Assembly (NCBI GenBank): GCA_027563935.2
Contig: JANVAS020000222.1
Location: forward strand, 1,736,001-1,800,000
Direction: 5' to 3'
From: Costus lasius
Lineage: Eukaryota; Streptophyta; Magnoliopsida; Zingiberales; Costaceae
Length of the DNA: 64,000 nucleotides
The position numbers were made by a program, and so were the translations under genes. Below are positions 47,075 to 59,457 of this stretch, piece by piece (position 1 is the first letter of the stretch; every line of letters starts with the position of its first letter). The notes under the pieces were generated by a model. That model was not told the origin of the DNA. It searched no databases and saw nothing but the letters and a program-made list of their open reading frames with translations.

Positions 47075-49448
47075 CTAATAATCTCCCACTTGCACTAGGA
47101 CCCTGCATTGAGCAACCTCAACACCATGTCCTAAGCACAACCTGCCACGCTCCTGCTGTGCCAGAGCATCGGTCTATGGGCCTATCATGATTGTATCAAT
47201 GGTCATATCTGCTATATCTTGAGTGCCTCTATCCCTAAGACAAGGTATAAGCTTCTGAGTACGCTTGTGAAGTTTAAACAAAGAACTCCTACTGCTTCCC
47301 AAAAGCATTTGCATACTCTGCTTTCAAGTAGTCTGCTCTGAAGCTCCCAAAGCTTCTAGCACTACTACAGGAACAGCTAGACTACCACTGGTCTGACTGG
47401 AATAAGCTACCAAGTGTATACACTAAGCTTTTCCTGTCATTACTGACCAAGAACCACCCCTTAGTTCATTGCAGAACCTAAGGACGTTCCTTTTCCTTTA
47501 TCCAGTGCCATGCACTTGGATTGGACCTAGTATCCATTGGTTATTCTCTCGGCACAAACCACATCTGGTCTATAACATAACATCATCGATGTATGTTATC
47601 TGACTTAGCACTCAGAGTTTCTTGGACCTATCCAAAAACTCTTACACCTACCTCATAGGTGATGTCCACTAAGTCATTCATCACAAGACATTTCCCAATC
47701 ATCTCTTCACCAAGTGAAGGATCAGGATGTCATCTCTGATGATCTGTATGTCCCCAATATACAAGACCAGAGATGTCATGAAGCTCCCACTGCACTCAGG
47801 CACCATAGGATGAAGATTCTCTACATTGAGTTAAGAGTTACCCATAAGTCAAAGCCAGACGAATCTATTCAACCTGTACAGCCTGAGTGTTCTGAGCCTC
47901 AGGTTTCCCACAACCTATATAACTGGCTCAAATTCCATCTTTGACAAAGTGTGTCAAATGGTTGACCTTGGACTACATCCAAGTCAGACTTCCTCCCACT
48001 AGCCTTTTTCAAGAGAAAAACTTTCCCAAGAAAATTAGCACTCTGAGCAGCAACCAAGTTGCTCTCCTGTGGGATCATGGAAGCAGTATTCCCAAAGGAC
48101 ACCCCATACACATATGCATCAGATATGGAACATCTATCAGTGTTCAGGAAAAACTGTTCATTTTTACATAACTTTTAACAAGGAGTTACATGACTTATCC
48201 TGTATCGAATCATGCCAAGCACGACTTGATTCCTTCGTTTAGACACTCACCCTTTAAAAGGAGTTCTAGAAGGAGTGAGCTATGAGGAATCTCATACTCA
48301 TCAGGATAATCATAAACTATGGCTTAAGTGCTTTCCAACAAGTCAAAAAGCTCTTTATGGATCTATTAAGCTAGTTTCCTTATTACATTGATATCTATCA
48401 GATATGTCTGTAAAGGATTAGTACCCAGTATTTGGCTTACTTATTAGACCTGTCCACACACACTAAAGTGTATGAGGTCCAACAAGTCTCCTGATCTTCC
48501 ACTTCTAAAAAGTGAAGAGCATCGCTGTTGTTGTCCTTAGCAAACAAGGCTCGTGCGAGTCTAGCTCTCGAAAGAGGTAGATCCGACTCATTCTCTTAAA
48601 AGGAGATTAAATCCACAAATCCATTCGCATGGAGATAGTGAATGAGGTTCTTGTTTTACAAGGTCCAAACAACAGTGCCAAAGATAGGTATAGAACCACT
48701 TAATTTAATCCATATATTATGTTACTTATAGAACTTCACATACAGATAGAACATGAAGATATTGAAGTTCTAACAAAGTCTTGACCCTAGAAAGAGTGAG
48801 GTCTCCTACAGCTATAGCAGCAATAGATGCTCCAACTAGTAGGTCAGTCTCTCTGCGTTAGCGTTGCCTTATTTCAGTTGAACACCAAGACACTTTTGCA
48901 AGTATTAGTCTCATCATGCGGTATGACATACCCATGTATCAGAAATAGACAACTAGACTTTGGTAACATAATCACCTAAGCCAAAAGACGAAGGGCTACT
49001 TCTCTTTTCCTCGTTTTGAGGTTGCTAGCAATCATTCTCGAGCACCTTATCTCCTGCAACCTTTTTTATCTTTAATGCGTTGGACAAGCCCTAAGGCTTT
49101 CCTTTGCACTGTAGGACTACTTTAGAGGTTATAGCTTTCTATTCTAGCATGTCCCTTAAAGAGCTATTTTAGAATATCTAAAATATGATCAGCTCAACAT
49201 ATTGCTTTCGCAACACAGGCGACATGATAGCTTTAGACAATCTACCCCATAAGTATCCTCTTCAGCCAACAAGGTTGTAGATGAGATGGGCTCAGGAAAA
49301 GGTTGCCCAAGGAGACACAGCTTTTCCTCAAGCTTGAGGACAATCCTCAAGTACGGTACCAGTCCTCGAAGTTGGTTCCAACCAACTTCTCCTTCCTCAA
49401 GAAGGAACGGAATGACAGTCTGCTATCACTATTGCTTGTAGAAGCCAT
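47075..49448 (-). pseudogene. Decayed copia polyprotein of element F
   Basis: Base-level similarity to the A/B/D polyprotein runs in order on the minus strand: the RNase H end near 47140 (TGCTGTGCCAGAGC), the RT core near 47720-47800, the linker near 47900-48060 (CTCCCACTAGCC..., GAGCCTCAGG), integrase near 48250-48500, protease near 48780-48850, and a gag start at 49448 with LRKEKLVGTNFEDWY followed by a frameshift. Many deletions and stops; no open frame of useful length. Clearly non-functional and much older than D. Confidence 0.82.
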
Positions 49449-50634
49449 CTACAACAAAGACAAGAGCATATCAGTATCACATAGTCAATCATTTATTCTG
49501 GCCTTTTATAAATGATTGTTTCTCACTATTTTATTCAAATCGATAATCCTCAAAAATTGATCGAGAAGTCACCCGACTTCCTTAGTGATATGGGATCCTC
49601 ATTTCGTACATGGCCTTGCGTCCCACGAGGCAGGGATATACTGCACAAGGTGATGCATGCTTCCTAAGGTTGGCCCCAGGCCAATTGCTACTTGGCAATT
49701 CCTCTTCTCAAGACCGTTCAGGCACTTTGTATCTAGTTAGGGCTGGGTACGGCACAAAGCCCTAAACTCTTGAGGGTGCCTCTAGAGATTTCACCATGTG
49801 AACCTCCACATATGAAAAATCTAGTCAAGTCCGACTTGACCGTTATACCCAGGGCCAACAATTTCCGTGCGAAAGGCATGTCCAGAGTTTTAACCGGACT
49901 GGGAAAATTATTGTCACCACACGCTTCCTGAAGATAGATGGGTGTGTCCCACAAGGGTGGGAAACAGTGCACAACACCATCGATCGACAGTTTGATGAGG
50001 GTTACGCGTCAGAAGGCTAAGTAATGGGACTTGATATGATTTAGCGAGGATTTTTGTGGTCTCGGCACCATGGGTTTTTATCTTATTATACCAATACAAG
50101 CATGCAATCCTATGGTGGAATAAAACAAAACAGTAAAGGCATGCTGAAGCAGAAAACAGTAAATATGATGTGATCAAAGTCCATAACTTGGGTAACAAGC
50201 CCCTAGACCTACTCCTAGCCACCTAGCACTACCAAGGGCTCTGAGCCATGGGCTCATGCCAACAAGTCCTTAGCTCATCCTTGAGTTCCCTAAGGGCTCT
50301 GCTCCAAGGCCCCGAGGTGCGCCACCTAGGTCTTCAGCTCCATGGGTCTGCTCGCGAACCCTAAAGGCAGCATCCAGAAAAACCCTAGATCCCCTTTAGG
50401 TTTGGCAAGCCCGAGTCTTCTCCATGAGCTAGCTCGCAACTCCTAGGCTCCTCCTAGGATTCGGCCAACTCATATCTCCTTCTGGAAGATAGCTAGCAAA
50501 CCCTTGGCTCCTCCTAGGGTTCGGCCAAACATCCATGCGCCACCTCCTCTAGGTATCTCACCTCTTTGCTTGATACACCACATCCCTTGCAAGGTGCGCC
50601 ACGAAGAGGTGTGCCCCCATTGCATGGATGTGCC
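49449..50634 (-). other. Leader of copia F, first part
   Basis: Resembles the A/D leader around the GGCCTTGCGTCCCACGAGGC segment (49611-49630). A hairpin TCCCAC-AAGG-GTGGGA near 49946 occupies the place of the leader palindrome in A/D. It holds no gene. Interrupted by solo LTR G. Confidence 0.65.
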
Positions 50635-52334
50635 TGTTGGGGTATGCCCTTAAGGCTAATGTTTGAGGCCTTGGGATTGTATCAGTATCATGTAATAAAC
50701 TCTTGTGTTTATAAAGGCATGGTTGTTATTCAGTTTGTTACCTTGTCTGCTATAATAAGTGTACTTCTGAATAATGTCTCAAAGCTGTTCAGCTGGGCTG
50801 ACATGCTATAAAGTCCTTAGTCGAGATATCTTGGTGAACATGAGACAGCCTTGATATGGTTAAGACTAATATGTATTCTAATCTTATAGGATGCTTCGAG
50901 CATGGAATAAGATGTAGACTCATGGGTACATTGGATGTACTGGACATACCCTACTAGGATATTCAATTGCTTGTCACAATGTGAATAATCCTTGAATGCA
51001 ACAAGTGGCACATGTCCTCTGACTTGAGATCACTTGTGTTTCTAAATGATGAATGTCATTGTTTTGAGGTACTTTAATATCATTTGAAAGATAATGATTA
51101 TAGACTGTCTTGGATAATGATCATGAGTCAGGTTAGGGCACTAGTGATAGATATAGGATTGCCGTCTCCTTGTTGAAGGAGTGTGATGTTCTAAAGGGGC
51201 CCCCCTTATGAGATGATTGAGAAAGTGTATGGCCATACCCTGGTGACTATGTTCATCAGATCTAATCATGCTCATCATATTGGAGCTACAGGCTTGACAC
51301 GCTTGTCCAATAAGAACATCCAGTGGCAAAGGAAACATGTATGCCTAGTGAAGTGGATTCACACTTGTGCTGTGGTTTGGGTGTAGTCTTGGAAGACTCT
51401 TTCCTTTATATCGGGAGACAGTGATGTGTTGCTAGATACCCCTCACTGATCGTGATAACGTTAGTTATCGTTACCGACATCTAAAGGAAACCCTTAGGGT
51501 CGCACAATTTGATGATATGGCTTACTTAAGTCTGATCGTGTGGACTGAATTGTTTCGGTTCAGTTTAAAGGGATTTAAACTCTGATTGTAAGTGAGATCT
51601 GGTCTGATCATGTGTGATTGATTAGGGCTTGAGATCGGTAAGCTTCAATCGAGAGTAGTGATGCTAGATCGGTGAGATCAGAAGCGTCAAGAGATCAACG
51701 GTTAGATCTTGAACCATTTTGGTTCAGAGAGATCTAGACCATGGCTTGGGCTGGTTTCATGTGGTCTTTGAACCAAATTGGTTTGGACCAATTTGGATTG
51801 AACCGGTTCACATGGGTGAACGCATGGTTCAATCCATAAGGCGTTTTGGGCGGTTTGCTTGGAGTGGGAGCGCATGGCTTCATGACTTTCCATAATTGGA
51901 AGTCATGTAACGCCATCTCCTAAGCGAAACGCCTAACGCTTCTCCTCTTGCTCTAATCGCATCTCCACTTTGGTATGGGAGAGAATAGATGCAAAAAGAA
52001 GAGGAGGGAGGCTCGGCCAAGTTTTTTTCTCATCACCTTCATGCGACAAGCACACCTTGGAGGTCTTTGCTAGCACAAAGAACACCAAGAAGTAGCCATC
52101 TTCATCCTCTTGTGTGCGTCCTCTTTGGAGAAGGAGCACTTGCGCCTTTGCTTCCAAGGCGCCATCAAAACTATGGCATTGGTATGATCCTTTGTTGATT
52201 TTATCAAGCTTTATGTTAGTTGATCATATATCATGCAGCCGATCCCTTGAAACCCTTGCTTCCGCTTAAAAATCAAAGATGCGCCATCCATAGGGTTTCA
52301 CCCCCTTGCGCTCCCCCTTGAAGGGGACTCTTCA
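50635..52334 (+). mobile_element. Solo LTR G of the copia A/B/D family
   Basis: 1700 bp, TGTTGGGGTATGCCC to GGGGACTCTTCA, flanked by GTGCC on both sides (50630-50634 and 52335-52339). No internal region. Inserted in the leader of F. Confidence 0.94.
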
Positions 52335-52829
52335 GTGCCATCAAGCATCCTTGGTGCTCAATCTTCCTTCATCAGCCCATGAACTTAAGAAGTATCCAAA
52401 GGACCTTCAAGTTCTTGGCTAATGATAGAAGATCAGCCCCTTTGCAAGCTTGGAGCACCAATCCTCTTTCTCGACCCTTGAACCTCAATATGCGCCACCT
52501 AGGAAAACCTAGGATGCACCATGGTTCGGTTAAGGAATAAGATCAGCCCCCTTAGGTTGCTTTTCCTTCATCATCAGCCCTTGAAGGTCAGCCCACTTAC
52601 TTGACTAGGTTGCACCATCACCTTATCCATCCATCATCCCTTAAGTGAACCTACTAGGTAACCCTAGAAGCTACTCAAGGTTAGGTCAAATAAGGGGATG
52701 CGCCACCTTGGGAGGTGAGATGTGCCAGCCCTAACCCTAGCCGCCACCCCCTTAGATGCGCCCTAGGTTTAACCCTAGAAGCCACCCTAGGGTTTGGCTA
52801 GGTCATGGGTGGCACCACATAGAGAGAAG

Positions 52830-52883
<54 letters not shown>

Positions 52884-53485
52884 AAAACGCCGCGATGTCT
52901 TCAAAGCCTTCGATTTAAATTACAATATAGAATTGAAAAACAAAATTGAAAGGCGGCACGTAGGCCTCACATTGATACATCACAGGCATGGCAATAGGGC
53001 TTGACTTTGATCACAACATAAATGCACAAATCAATTACTCATGCAATTCTATATGCTATGCAAAAACCAAACAGTAATCACTTTTAGTTTTTCATAAACC
53101 TTGTTCTAAATTTTTCAGCGACTCCTCATGACCTATTCTCTGTGTTTTGTCCCTCTCAGGAGTCTACAAAGGGTAGCTGATCCTTGCAATCCTTACCCCA
53201 TAGAGATTAGGGCAATCACCCAGTCCATGCCCCGCATAATCTCCTATGGGTCTTGCGCCATGGGTCTATCCCATGAGCTCAAGGAGAGAAATTCCTTCCA
53301 CATTAGGGTCTATCCCATATGTGAAGGAAATCAAAACAAGAAAGACATAGGAAGCAAAAAAATTCAAAAATTAATTTTCAACAGAAAATTCATGGCATAA
53401 AAATTTTTGAAAACAATTTTCATGACATGGGGCTGCACATGTAGAAAGGACACCTACGAGCCTCGTAAGATCGCTCTAAAACAAC
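52335..53485 (-). other. Leader of copia F, second part, with (GA)n microsatellite
   Basis: No gene. A perfect (GA)24 run lies at 52833-52880. At the end, GCTCTAAAACAAC (about 53473-53485) is a decayed primer site (compare GCTCTGATACCAAT) against the F 5' LTR. Confidence 0.65.
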
Positions 53486-54019
53486 TGTTGGGAATCCCCG
53501 GACCTTATAAAACTTTAAAACATAGCGCAAGTGAAGGTCCGAAATAGAATTCCCAAAAACACCAGGATCCCTTACGAGAGAAAACCGAAGGATGTGAAGA
53601 GTAGTACCTTATCAAGCAATTTTAGGAGCGGTCGATGATGAAGACGTGCAAGTGTCCGTCCTATGCAATTGCGCACACACGGGCTCCTCGAGTCCTCTCC
53701 AATCTCCACGCTGGGTGCTAGCCCCGGGAGATGAGATCCACGCCTTTGGCCTTCTCAACTTGCGCCAATGCCAAGGAGAAGAAGGGGTGTTGGCGACAAG
53801 GAGTGGGAAGCACTACCACTTGTCCCAACCCTTGATGCAAAAACTTTTATTGTAGTCACTTCCAAGACCCTCACGCCAAGGAGCAGAGGGGAGGCGACAA
53901 CAAGACACAAGAGAAGAGTCTGGTACAAAAATTCTCCCATGTGGGCCTCTCTATTTATAATAGATAGGCAAGCTACTATTGGAGAATTTTATCCATATGG
54001 GACTATGATTAAACGCCTT
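53486..54019 (-). repeat. 5' LTR of copia F, truncated by H
   Basis: Matches 36209-36624 and then 45755 onward, proving that D interrupts one continuous LTR. It breaks off after AACGCCTT, where Athila-like LTR H starts. Confidence 0.88.
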
Positions 54020-54862
54020 TGTTGTGTCCACAAGTGCACGGATACTTGAAGTAATAATTAAGATATCGAACCACAGAGACCTCATTTGCCAAGTACCGAA
54101 TAATTAATTTCTTACTAGCTAGGCAATCAAAAATATGCAAGAAAACTATCGAAGGCTACACGAAAATATCAGAGAGAGAATTTGGGACTAGAGTTTGTTG
54201 TACGCTTCCTGGCAGCGAAACCTAGGGCGGCGGTGGAAAACTCGATTTCTCTTTGAAAAGTGGATGAAAATTAGGGCTTTTTGGCCATGTGTCTTCTCCT
54301 CTGTCTAAACTCTTTTTTTTTGCTTCTTTCGAATCTTCAATTTATGGCCTGGATCGTCCGCAATCGATCGTGCAAAAATCGACTCGAAACGTCCGAAAAA
54401 ATCGCGAATCTGGATTACAATTACGGCTGTGAAAACGGTTACAGCGGTGCCGTAATTTCGGCAGAGACTCTCGGTACAGAAATCATCCGGAATTACAGTA
54501 CCATGAAATGCATTACGGCAGTGTCGTATTTTCATCAAATCTTTCGGGTGAAAAATCGACTCAAAACACGGCCCGTGAAATCCATTATGGTAGCACCGTA
54601 AAATCTATCAAACTTTCTGTATAAAATCAAACCCAGATTACGGCCCGTGAAATCCATTATGATAGGGCCATATTTTCCGTAAAACTTTCTGTATGAAAAC
54701 ATCCCAAAATATAGCAACACTCAGAAATTACGGCAGTACCATGGTTTGTTCTATAGGTGCAATGAAACCACGGTACCGTAATTTCGATTACAGTAGTGCC
54801 GTAATTTTGGTTTGAGCTCTATTCTTCATGGAATTTGATATGTAATCTTCTCTTGATGGTGG
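54020..54862 (-). repeat. Athila-like LTR fragment H with internal deletion
   Basis: Starts TGTTGTGTCCACAAGTGC, an LTR end of the E family. Relative to E's LTR it lacks roughly 0.9 kb between GGGACTAG and GTTGTACGCTTCC (junction about 54195-54205). It ends within the LTR at GATGGTGG, where LTR I begins. Confidence 0.82.
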
Positions 54863-56807
54863 TGTTGTGTCCGCAAGTGTGCGGATACTCGAAGTAATAA
54901 AGAAAGTATCGAATCCATAGGGACCTATGTTGCTGAGTACCGGATAATTGATTTTTCACTATCTAGGCAATCGAAAGAGTGCAAATTAGCAAACGAAGAC
55001 CAAAGCGCTGAAACGGAATTATCAGAGAGAGAAGCTGGGACTAGGGTTTCATTCACTTTAATTTTTATGACTAGACATGAATAGAGATTTCATCAGTTTA
55101 ATTTCATCATGACAAAGATGCAATTTACTTGAATAAAAGGATTATCTCACTTTCATGCAGACAACCATGCAGGGATAAATCTTCGCTCTCGCGCAAGAGT
55201 CGTCCCAATGCTAATGATAAGTAAATCATCAAACTGAGAACTCAAGGATCACTTTCGTGCATTCGAGTTCTAAGTCGATAATCTCTAGTGGAATTTCAAG
55301 GATCACTTTCGTGCATCCGAATCTCGATACTAGTTTTACTCAAGGTTTTCTAACGTTCCGATCTTTGCTTTCGCACAAGATCTCCACGTTTGAAAGCTTA
55401 GACTCAATCCTAGATTTATATTATTATCATGGCAGTTAGCTTACTAGAATCAAACAAACAAGAACTAACCTAAAAAGGGTTCCTATCATGCAATTCTAGG
55501 GTTCTAAAACCTCAAGCAATTACTTTTCAGTCAATAGCGAAAATTCTAAAACATAAATAATAATATAAATTTAAGGAGAGTCTAAGAACAAAACATCACA
55601 TGAGTGAAATAGAGGGTGTTAGTTAGTTTAACTGGTAAGGACCTTAGTTGTTGATAACAAGGTCTTGGGGTCAAACCCCACTCTCATTACTAAAAAAAAA
55701 ATAACAAGATGAAATAATAGAAAAGATAGTCATCTAGTCATTAAAACTCAAGTGAATTACTCCCCCCATGTCCCAAAAGAGGTTTAAGCTATCATGGAAG
55801 GAAGATTACAATGATTCATGATGAAGAAAATCGAAATAGAGGAAGAGTGAAAATTATGGTACGGACGTAAAGAAGTTTACGGCCGTAATCTGGGCGAGCA
55901 GCGGAGTCGCTCGATTTTCTGGTGACTTCTCCTCCATCTGATCTCCGATCACGTTGAAACTTTAGGTGCTCCTTCTCCCCCTCTATGCATAGCTTCCACT
56001 CAAATTTCACAGCTGGAGATGCACTGTATGCTTCCCGGCGGTGGCGTGTGAGGCAATTTCTCTCTCTGTGGTGAACGAAAATTAGGGCTTTTGGTGTGCT
56101 TGGCTTCGTCTCGTCAATGGCTCCCTTTTTCCTTCTTACAGCTTTGAGTATTAGGGTTTGGATCATCCGCAATCAACCGTGCAAAAATCAGGCTTCGGAG
56201 TTGACCGGGAAAGCCGCAAGTGGCGTCGTAATTACGGCTGTAATGGTTTTTACGGCAGTGCCGTAATCTGGATAGTGAGGTCTCGGCTTGAAATCTTCTA
56301 GAATTACGGTACGTAACGTTCTTTACGGTAGCACCGTAATGTCAAAATCTTTCGGGTTGAAAATCGACCTGAAATACGGTACCGTAATGTTCCTTACGGT
56401 AGTACCGTAATCTCCATCAATCCTCTGTTCAAAAACACTCCAAAATACGGCACCGTAAAGATGTTTACGATAGTGCCGTAATCATATGAGATTCTCTGCC
56501 CGGAAAACCTCCAAATTACGGTACCGTAAAGAATATATTGGAGGTGCCGTAATTTCATCTGAAGCTCCAAATCTTCTGAAATTTGATGTGTGATCTCCTT
56601 TTGATGTTGTGAATTCAATTATGCACTTGGATTGCTCGAAATCGACTGAAAAACATGCCTTTTTACCTAAAAATCATTAAAAACAGAAAAGAGTGTAGAT
56701 TCCACAAATATTGATAAAAAGGGCATAAAAATAAGAAAAGTCTATGAATATGACATAAAACCATCAACAAAATGGCATAGAAATTACGATAAATTTCAGT
56801 GTCATCA
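54863..56807 (-). repeat. Athila-like 3' LTR I
   Basis: Starts TGTTGTGTCCGCAAGTG and ends AGTGTCATCA. It is followed by the family's 3' internal tract, so it is the 3' LTR of a minus-strand element. Palindromes at 56250, 56323, 56394, 56465 and 56536 show a period of 71-73 bp. Interrupted by a SINE-like insertion. Confidence 0.88.
55612..55709 (+). mobile_element. tRNA-derived SINE or retro-tRNA pseudogene
   Basis: 98 bp flanked by TGAAATA on both sides (55605-55611, 55710-55716) and ending in an A-rich tail. The body folds like a tRNA: acceptor-like GAGGGTG/CACTCTC, a D-arm/box A-like TTAGTTTAACTGGTAAGG, and a T-arm TGGGGTCAAACCCCA. It is absent from the E LTRs, so it inserted after family divergence. 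Confidence 0.65.
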
Positions 56808-57749
56808 AACACATAAGGCTCAAACTTTGCTTGTCCTCAAACAAAAACCAAGAAAATTCAAAAATTGATCATAGGCATAGACTTTCTCATGGAAAATAAA
56901 TTTCTAACATACCATCACCAATGAAAAATCTTCATTAATTGCATTATAAAATTTTAAGACAAATATATTATCTTCTAAATCTAATTCTCAAGATCCACAA
57001 CTTAGTCAAATAAAACTTCGCAACTTGCATAAAAGAAAGAATTTCAATCTCAAGACTTTATCCAATTTTCAATTTAGGTTTATCATACTTTTGCTTACAG
57101 GAATAGGATATCCAAAATCTTTTTCCACTCATATTTTTCTTTTTCTTTTTATTTTTCGATGGCATGTACCCACATAGATACATACTTTTTTTTTGTTTCT
57201 TTTTGTATCAATCACATTCTCTAATTCAACTACTACTTTTTTTTCTGGTGACGAAATCGGAGTACACTGACCACATAGTCAGTGTAATAGAACTCATGTC
57301 TTTCTAGTATTGGGAATTTTCACCAAAGACAGCGGAGTTAATGTGAATGGATTCCTCTCATTTATTTATTTATTTATTTTCTTTTCAGACTTCAACCCAT
57401 GTCGTTCGGTACCACTGTCAACTTTACACAATGCCAAGTAGGCTTGTCTCTCACTATTTTTGTGGATTTTGGATTCTTTTTCCCAACAAATAGTAAAATA
57501 AGCAAAACCTCAATTAGACTAATCAATCAATATCAATTCAAATATTCATACTCATATGCTGATTTTATTCAAGAAGTAGTTTCACTTTTAAATCAAATTT
57601 TTCAAACAACATATCTCCCTAAAATCCTACTCCTCAACCAATGAAGAATTTCAAAAGTAGATATGTATAAGAGAAATAAATTTGACATGATAGGCCTTAT
57701 TCTAATCTCAATTTTGGATTCATTCAACAACATCAATCATCAATAATTT
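56808..57749 (-). other. 3' internal tract of Athila-like element I
   Basis: Homologous to 23995-24923. It holds the purine-rich tract next to the LTR (plus-strand CTTTGCTTGTCCTC). No ORF supported. Cut at 57749/57750 by copia element J. Confidence 0.8.
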
Positions 57750-59437
57750 TGAAAGTCCCCTAAAGAGGGAAGGAAACCCTAATAGGCGCAAGTAAGGGAT
57801 TTAAAACAGCGGAAGAGGGTTTCTAAGATCGCATAGCATGTATTATGATCAACTTTAAAATATGAAAACAGAATTCATACCATGGCCATTTCAAGATGGC
57901 GCCTTGGAAGCAAAGATCAAATGAGATCTTCTCCTTGTCGTCACACACAGGATGATGACGCTATCTCCCTTGGTGCTCCTTGTGCTAGCAAGGTTCCAAG
58001 AGGTCCTTGTCGAGTGAAAGGGAATGATGAGATCTCGATCTCTCTTGGCCGAATCCTCCTCTATCCTTCAAGTGTTGCCGCACTCACACAAGGTGTCGAG
58101 AGGAATATGGGCGAGAGGGAAAAATCGTAGAGGCGAAAATAGAGCATACTCTATTTGGACGAGAGCGCTCTCCAAGTGGAGATCATGGTTACTAAAAATA
58201 GTAACCACTCATCGCCCCAACGTTCACACCAAGTGAACATGTCGTCAACTACTCTCCCCTTGAACCATGCGCTCATTTAGTGAGCCGGTTCATTTTGGTT
58301 CAATTTAAGAACCAATCAAGCCAAGCAACTAGCCCAAATCATAATTAAACCATAAGGCTTTTGATCTGACCGTTGATCTCTTAATGCTTCTGATCTGACC
58401 GATCTAGCATCCATTCTCTCGATCGAAGCTTACCGATCTCAAGCCCTAATCAATCAAACATGATCAGACCAGATCTCACTTACAATCAGAGATTAAATCC
58501 CTTTAAACTGAACCTAAACAATTCAGTCCACACGATCTGACTTAAGTAAGCCATATCATCAAATTGTGCGACCCTAAGGGTTTCCTTTAAATGTCGGTAA
58601 CGATAACTCACGTCATCACGATCAGTGAGGGGTATCTAGCAACACATCACTGTCTCCCGATATAAAGAAAAGAGTCTTCCAAGACTACACCCAAAAACAG
58701 CACAAGTGTGAATCAACTTCACTAGGCATACATATGTCCTTTGCCACTGGATGTTCTTATTGGACAAGCGTGTCAAGCTTGTAACTCCAATATGACGAGC
58801 ATGATTAGAACAGATGAACACTGTCACCTGGGTATGGCCATACTCTTTTCTCAATCATCTCATCCAGGGGGCCCCTTTAGAACATCACACTCCTTAAACA
58901 AGGAGACGGCAATCCTATGTCTATCACTAGTGCCCTAACCTGACTCAAGCTCACCATCCAAGATAGTCTATAATCATTATGTTTCAAATGATATTGAACT
59001 ACCTCAAAACAATGACAATCATCATTTAGAAAACACAAGTGATCTCAAGTCAAAGGAAATGTGCCACTTGTTGCACTCAAGGATTATTCACATTGTGACA
59101 AACAATTGAATAACCTAGTAGGGTCTGTCCAGTACATCCAATGTACCCATGAGTCTACATCTTATTCCATGCTCGAAGCATCCTATAAGATTAGAACACA
59201 TATTAGTCTCAATCATATCAAGGCTGTCTCATGTTCACCAAGATATCTCGACTAAGGACATATAGCATGTCAGCCCAGCTGAACAGCTTTGAGACATTAT
59301 TCAGAAGAACATATATTGCAGCAGACAATGTAGACAACTGAATAATAACCATGCCTTTATAAACATAACAGTTTATTACATGATACAGATACATTCCCAT
59401 AGGCCTCAAACATTAGCCTTAAGGGCATACCCCAACA
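57750..59437 (-). repeat. 3' LTR of copia element J
   Basis: 1688 bp, plus-strand TGAAAGTCCCC to CCCCAACA. It belongs to the A/B/D family. The polypurine tract follows at 59438-59446. Confidence 0.92.
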
Positions 59438-59457
59438 ATCTCCCACTTGCACTTAAT

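Larger units (their letters stand above)
36209..54019 (-). mobile_element. Old copia element F, hosting D and G and interrupted by H
   Basis: Two LTRs of the same type (TGTTGGGAATCCCCGG start) at 36209 and 53486 flank a decayed copia internal region on the minus strand. D sits in the 3' LTR, solo LTR G in the leader, and Athila-like H cuts the 5' LTR at 54019/54020. Conserved LTR and internal segments show it is a distant relative of the A/B/D family. Its far junction is not visible. Confidence 0.85.

Noticed and set aside
52756..53004. ORF across the (GA)n run
   Set aside because: Arg-Glu repeats from the microsatellite; not a gene.
54281..54720. ORFs in the H LTR rich in TTACGG-type codons
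   Set aside because: Translations of the palindromic tandem repeat; no protein family.
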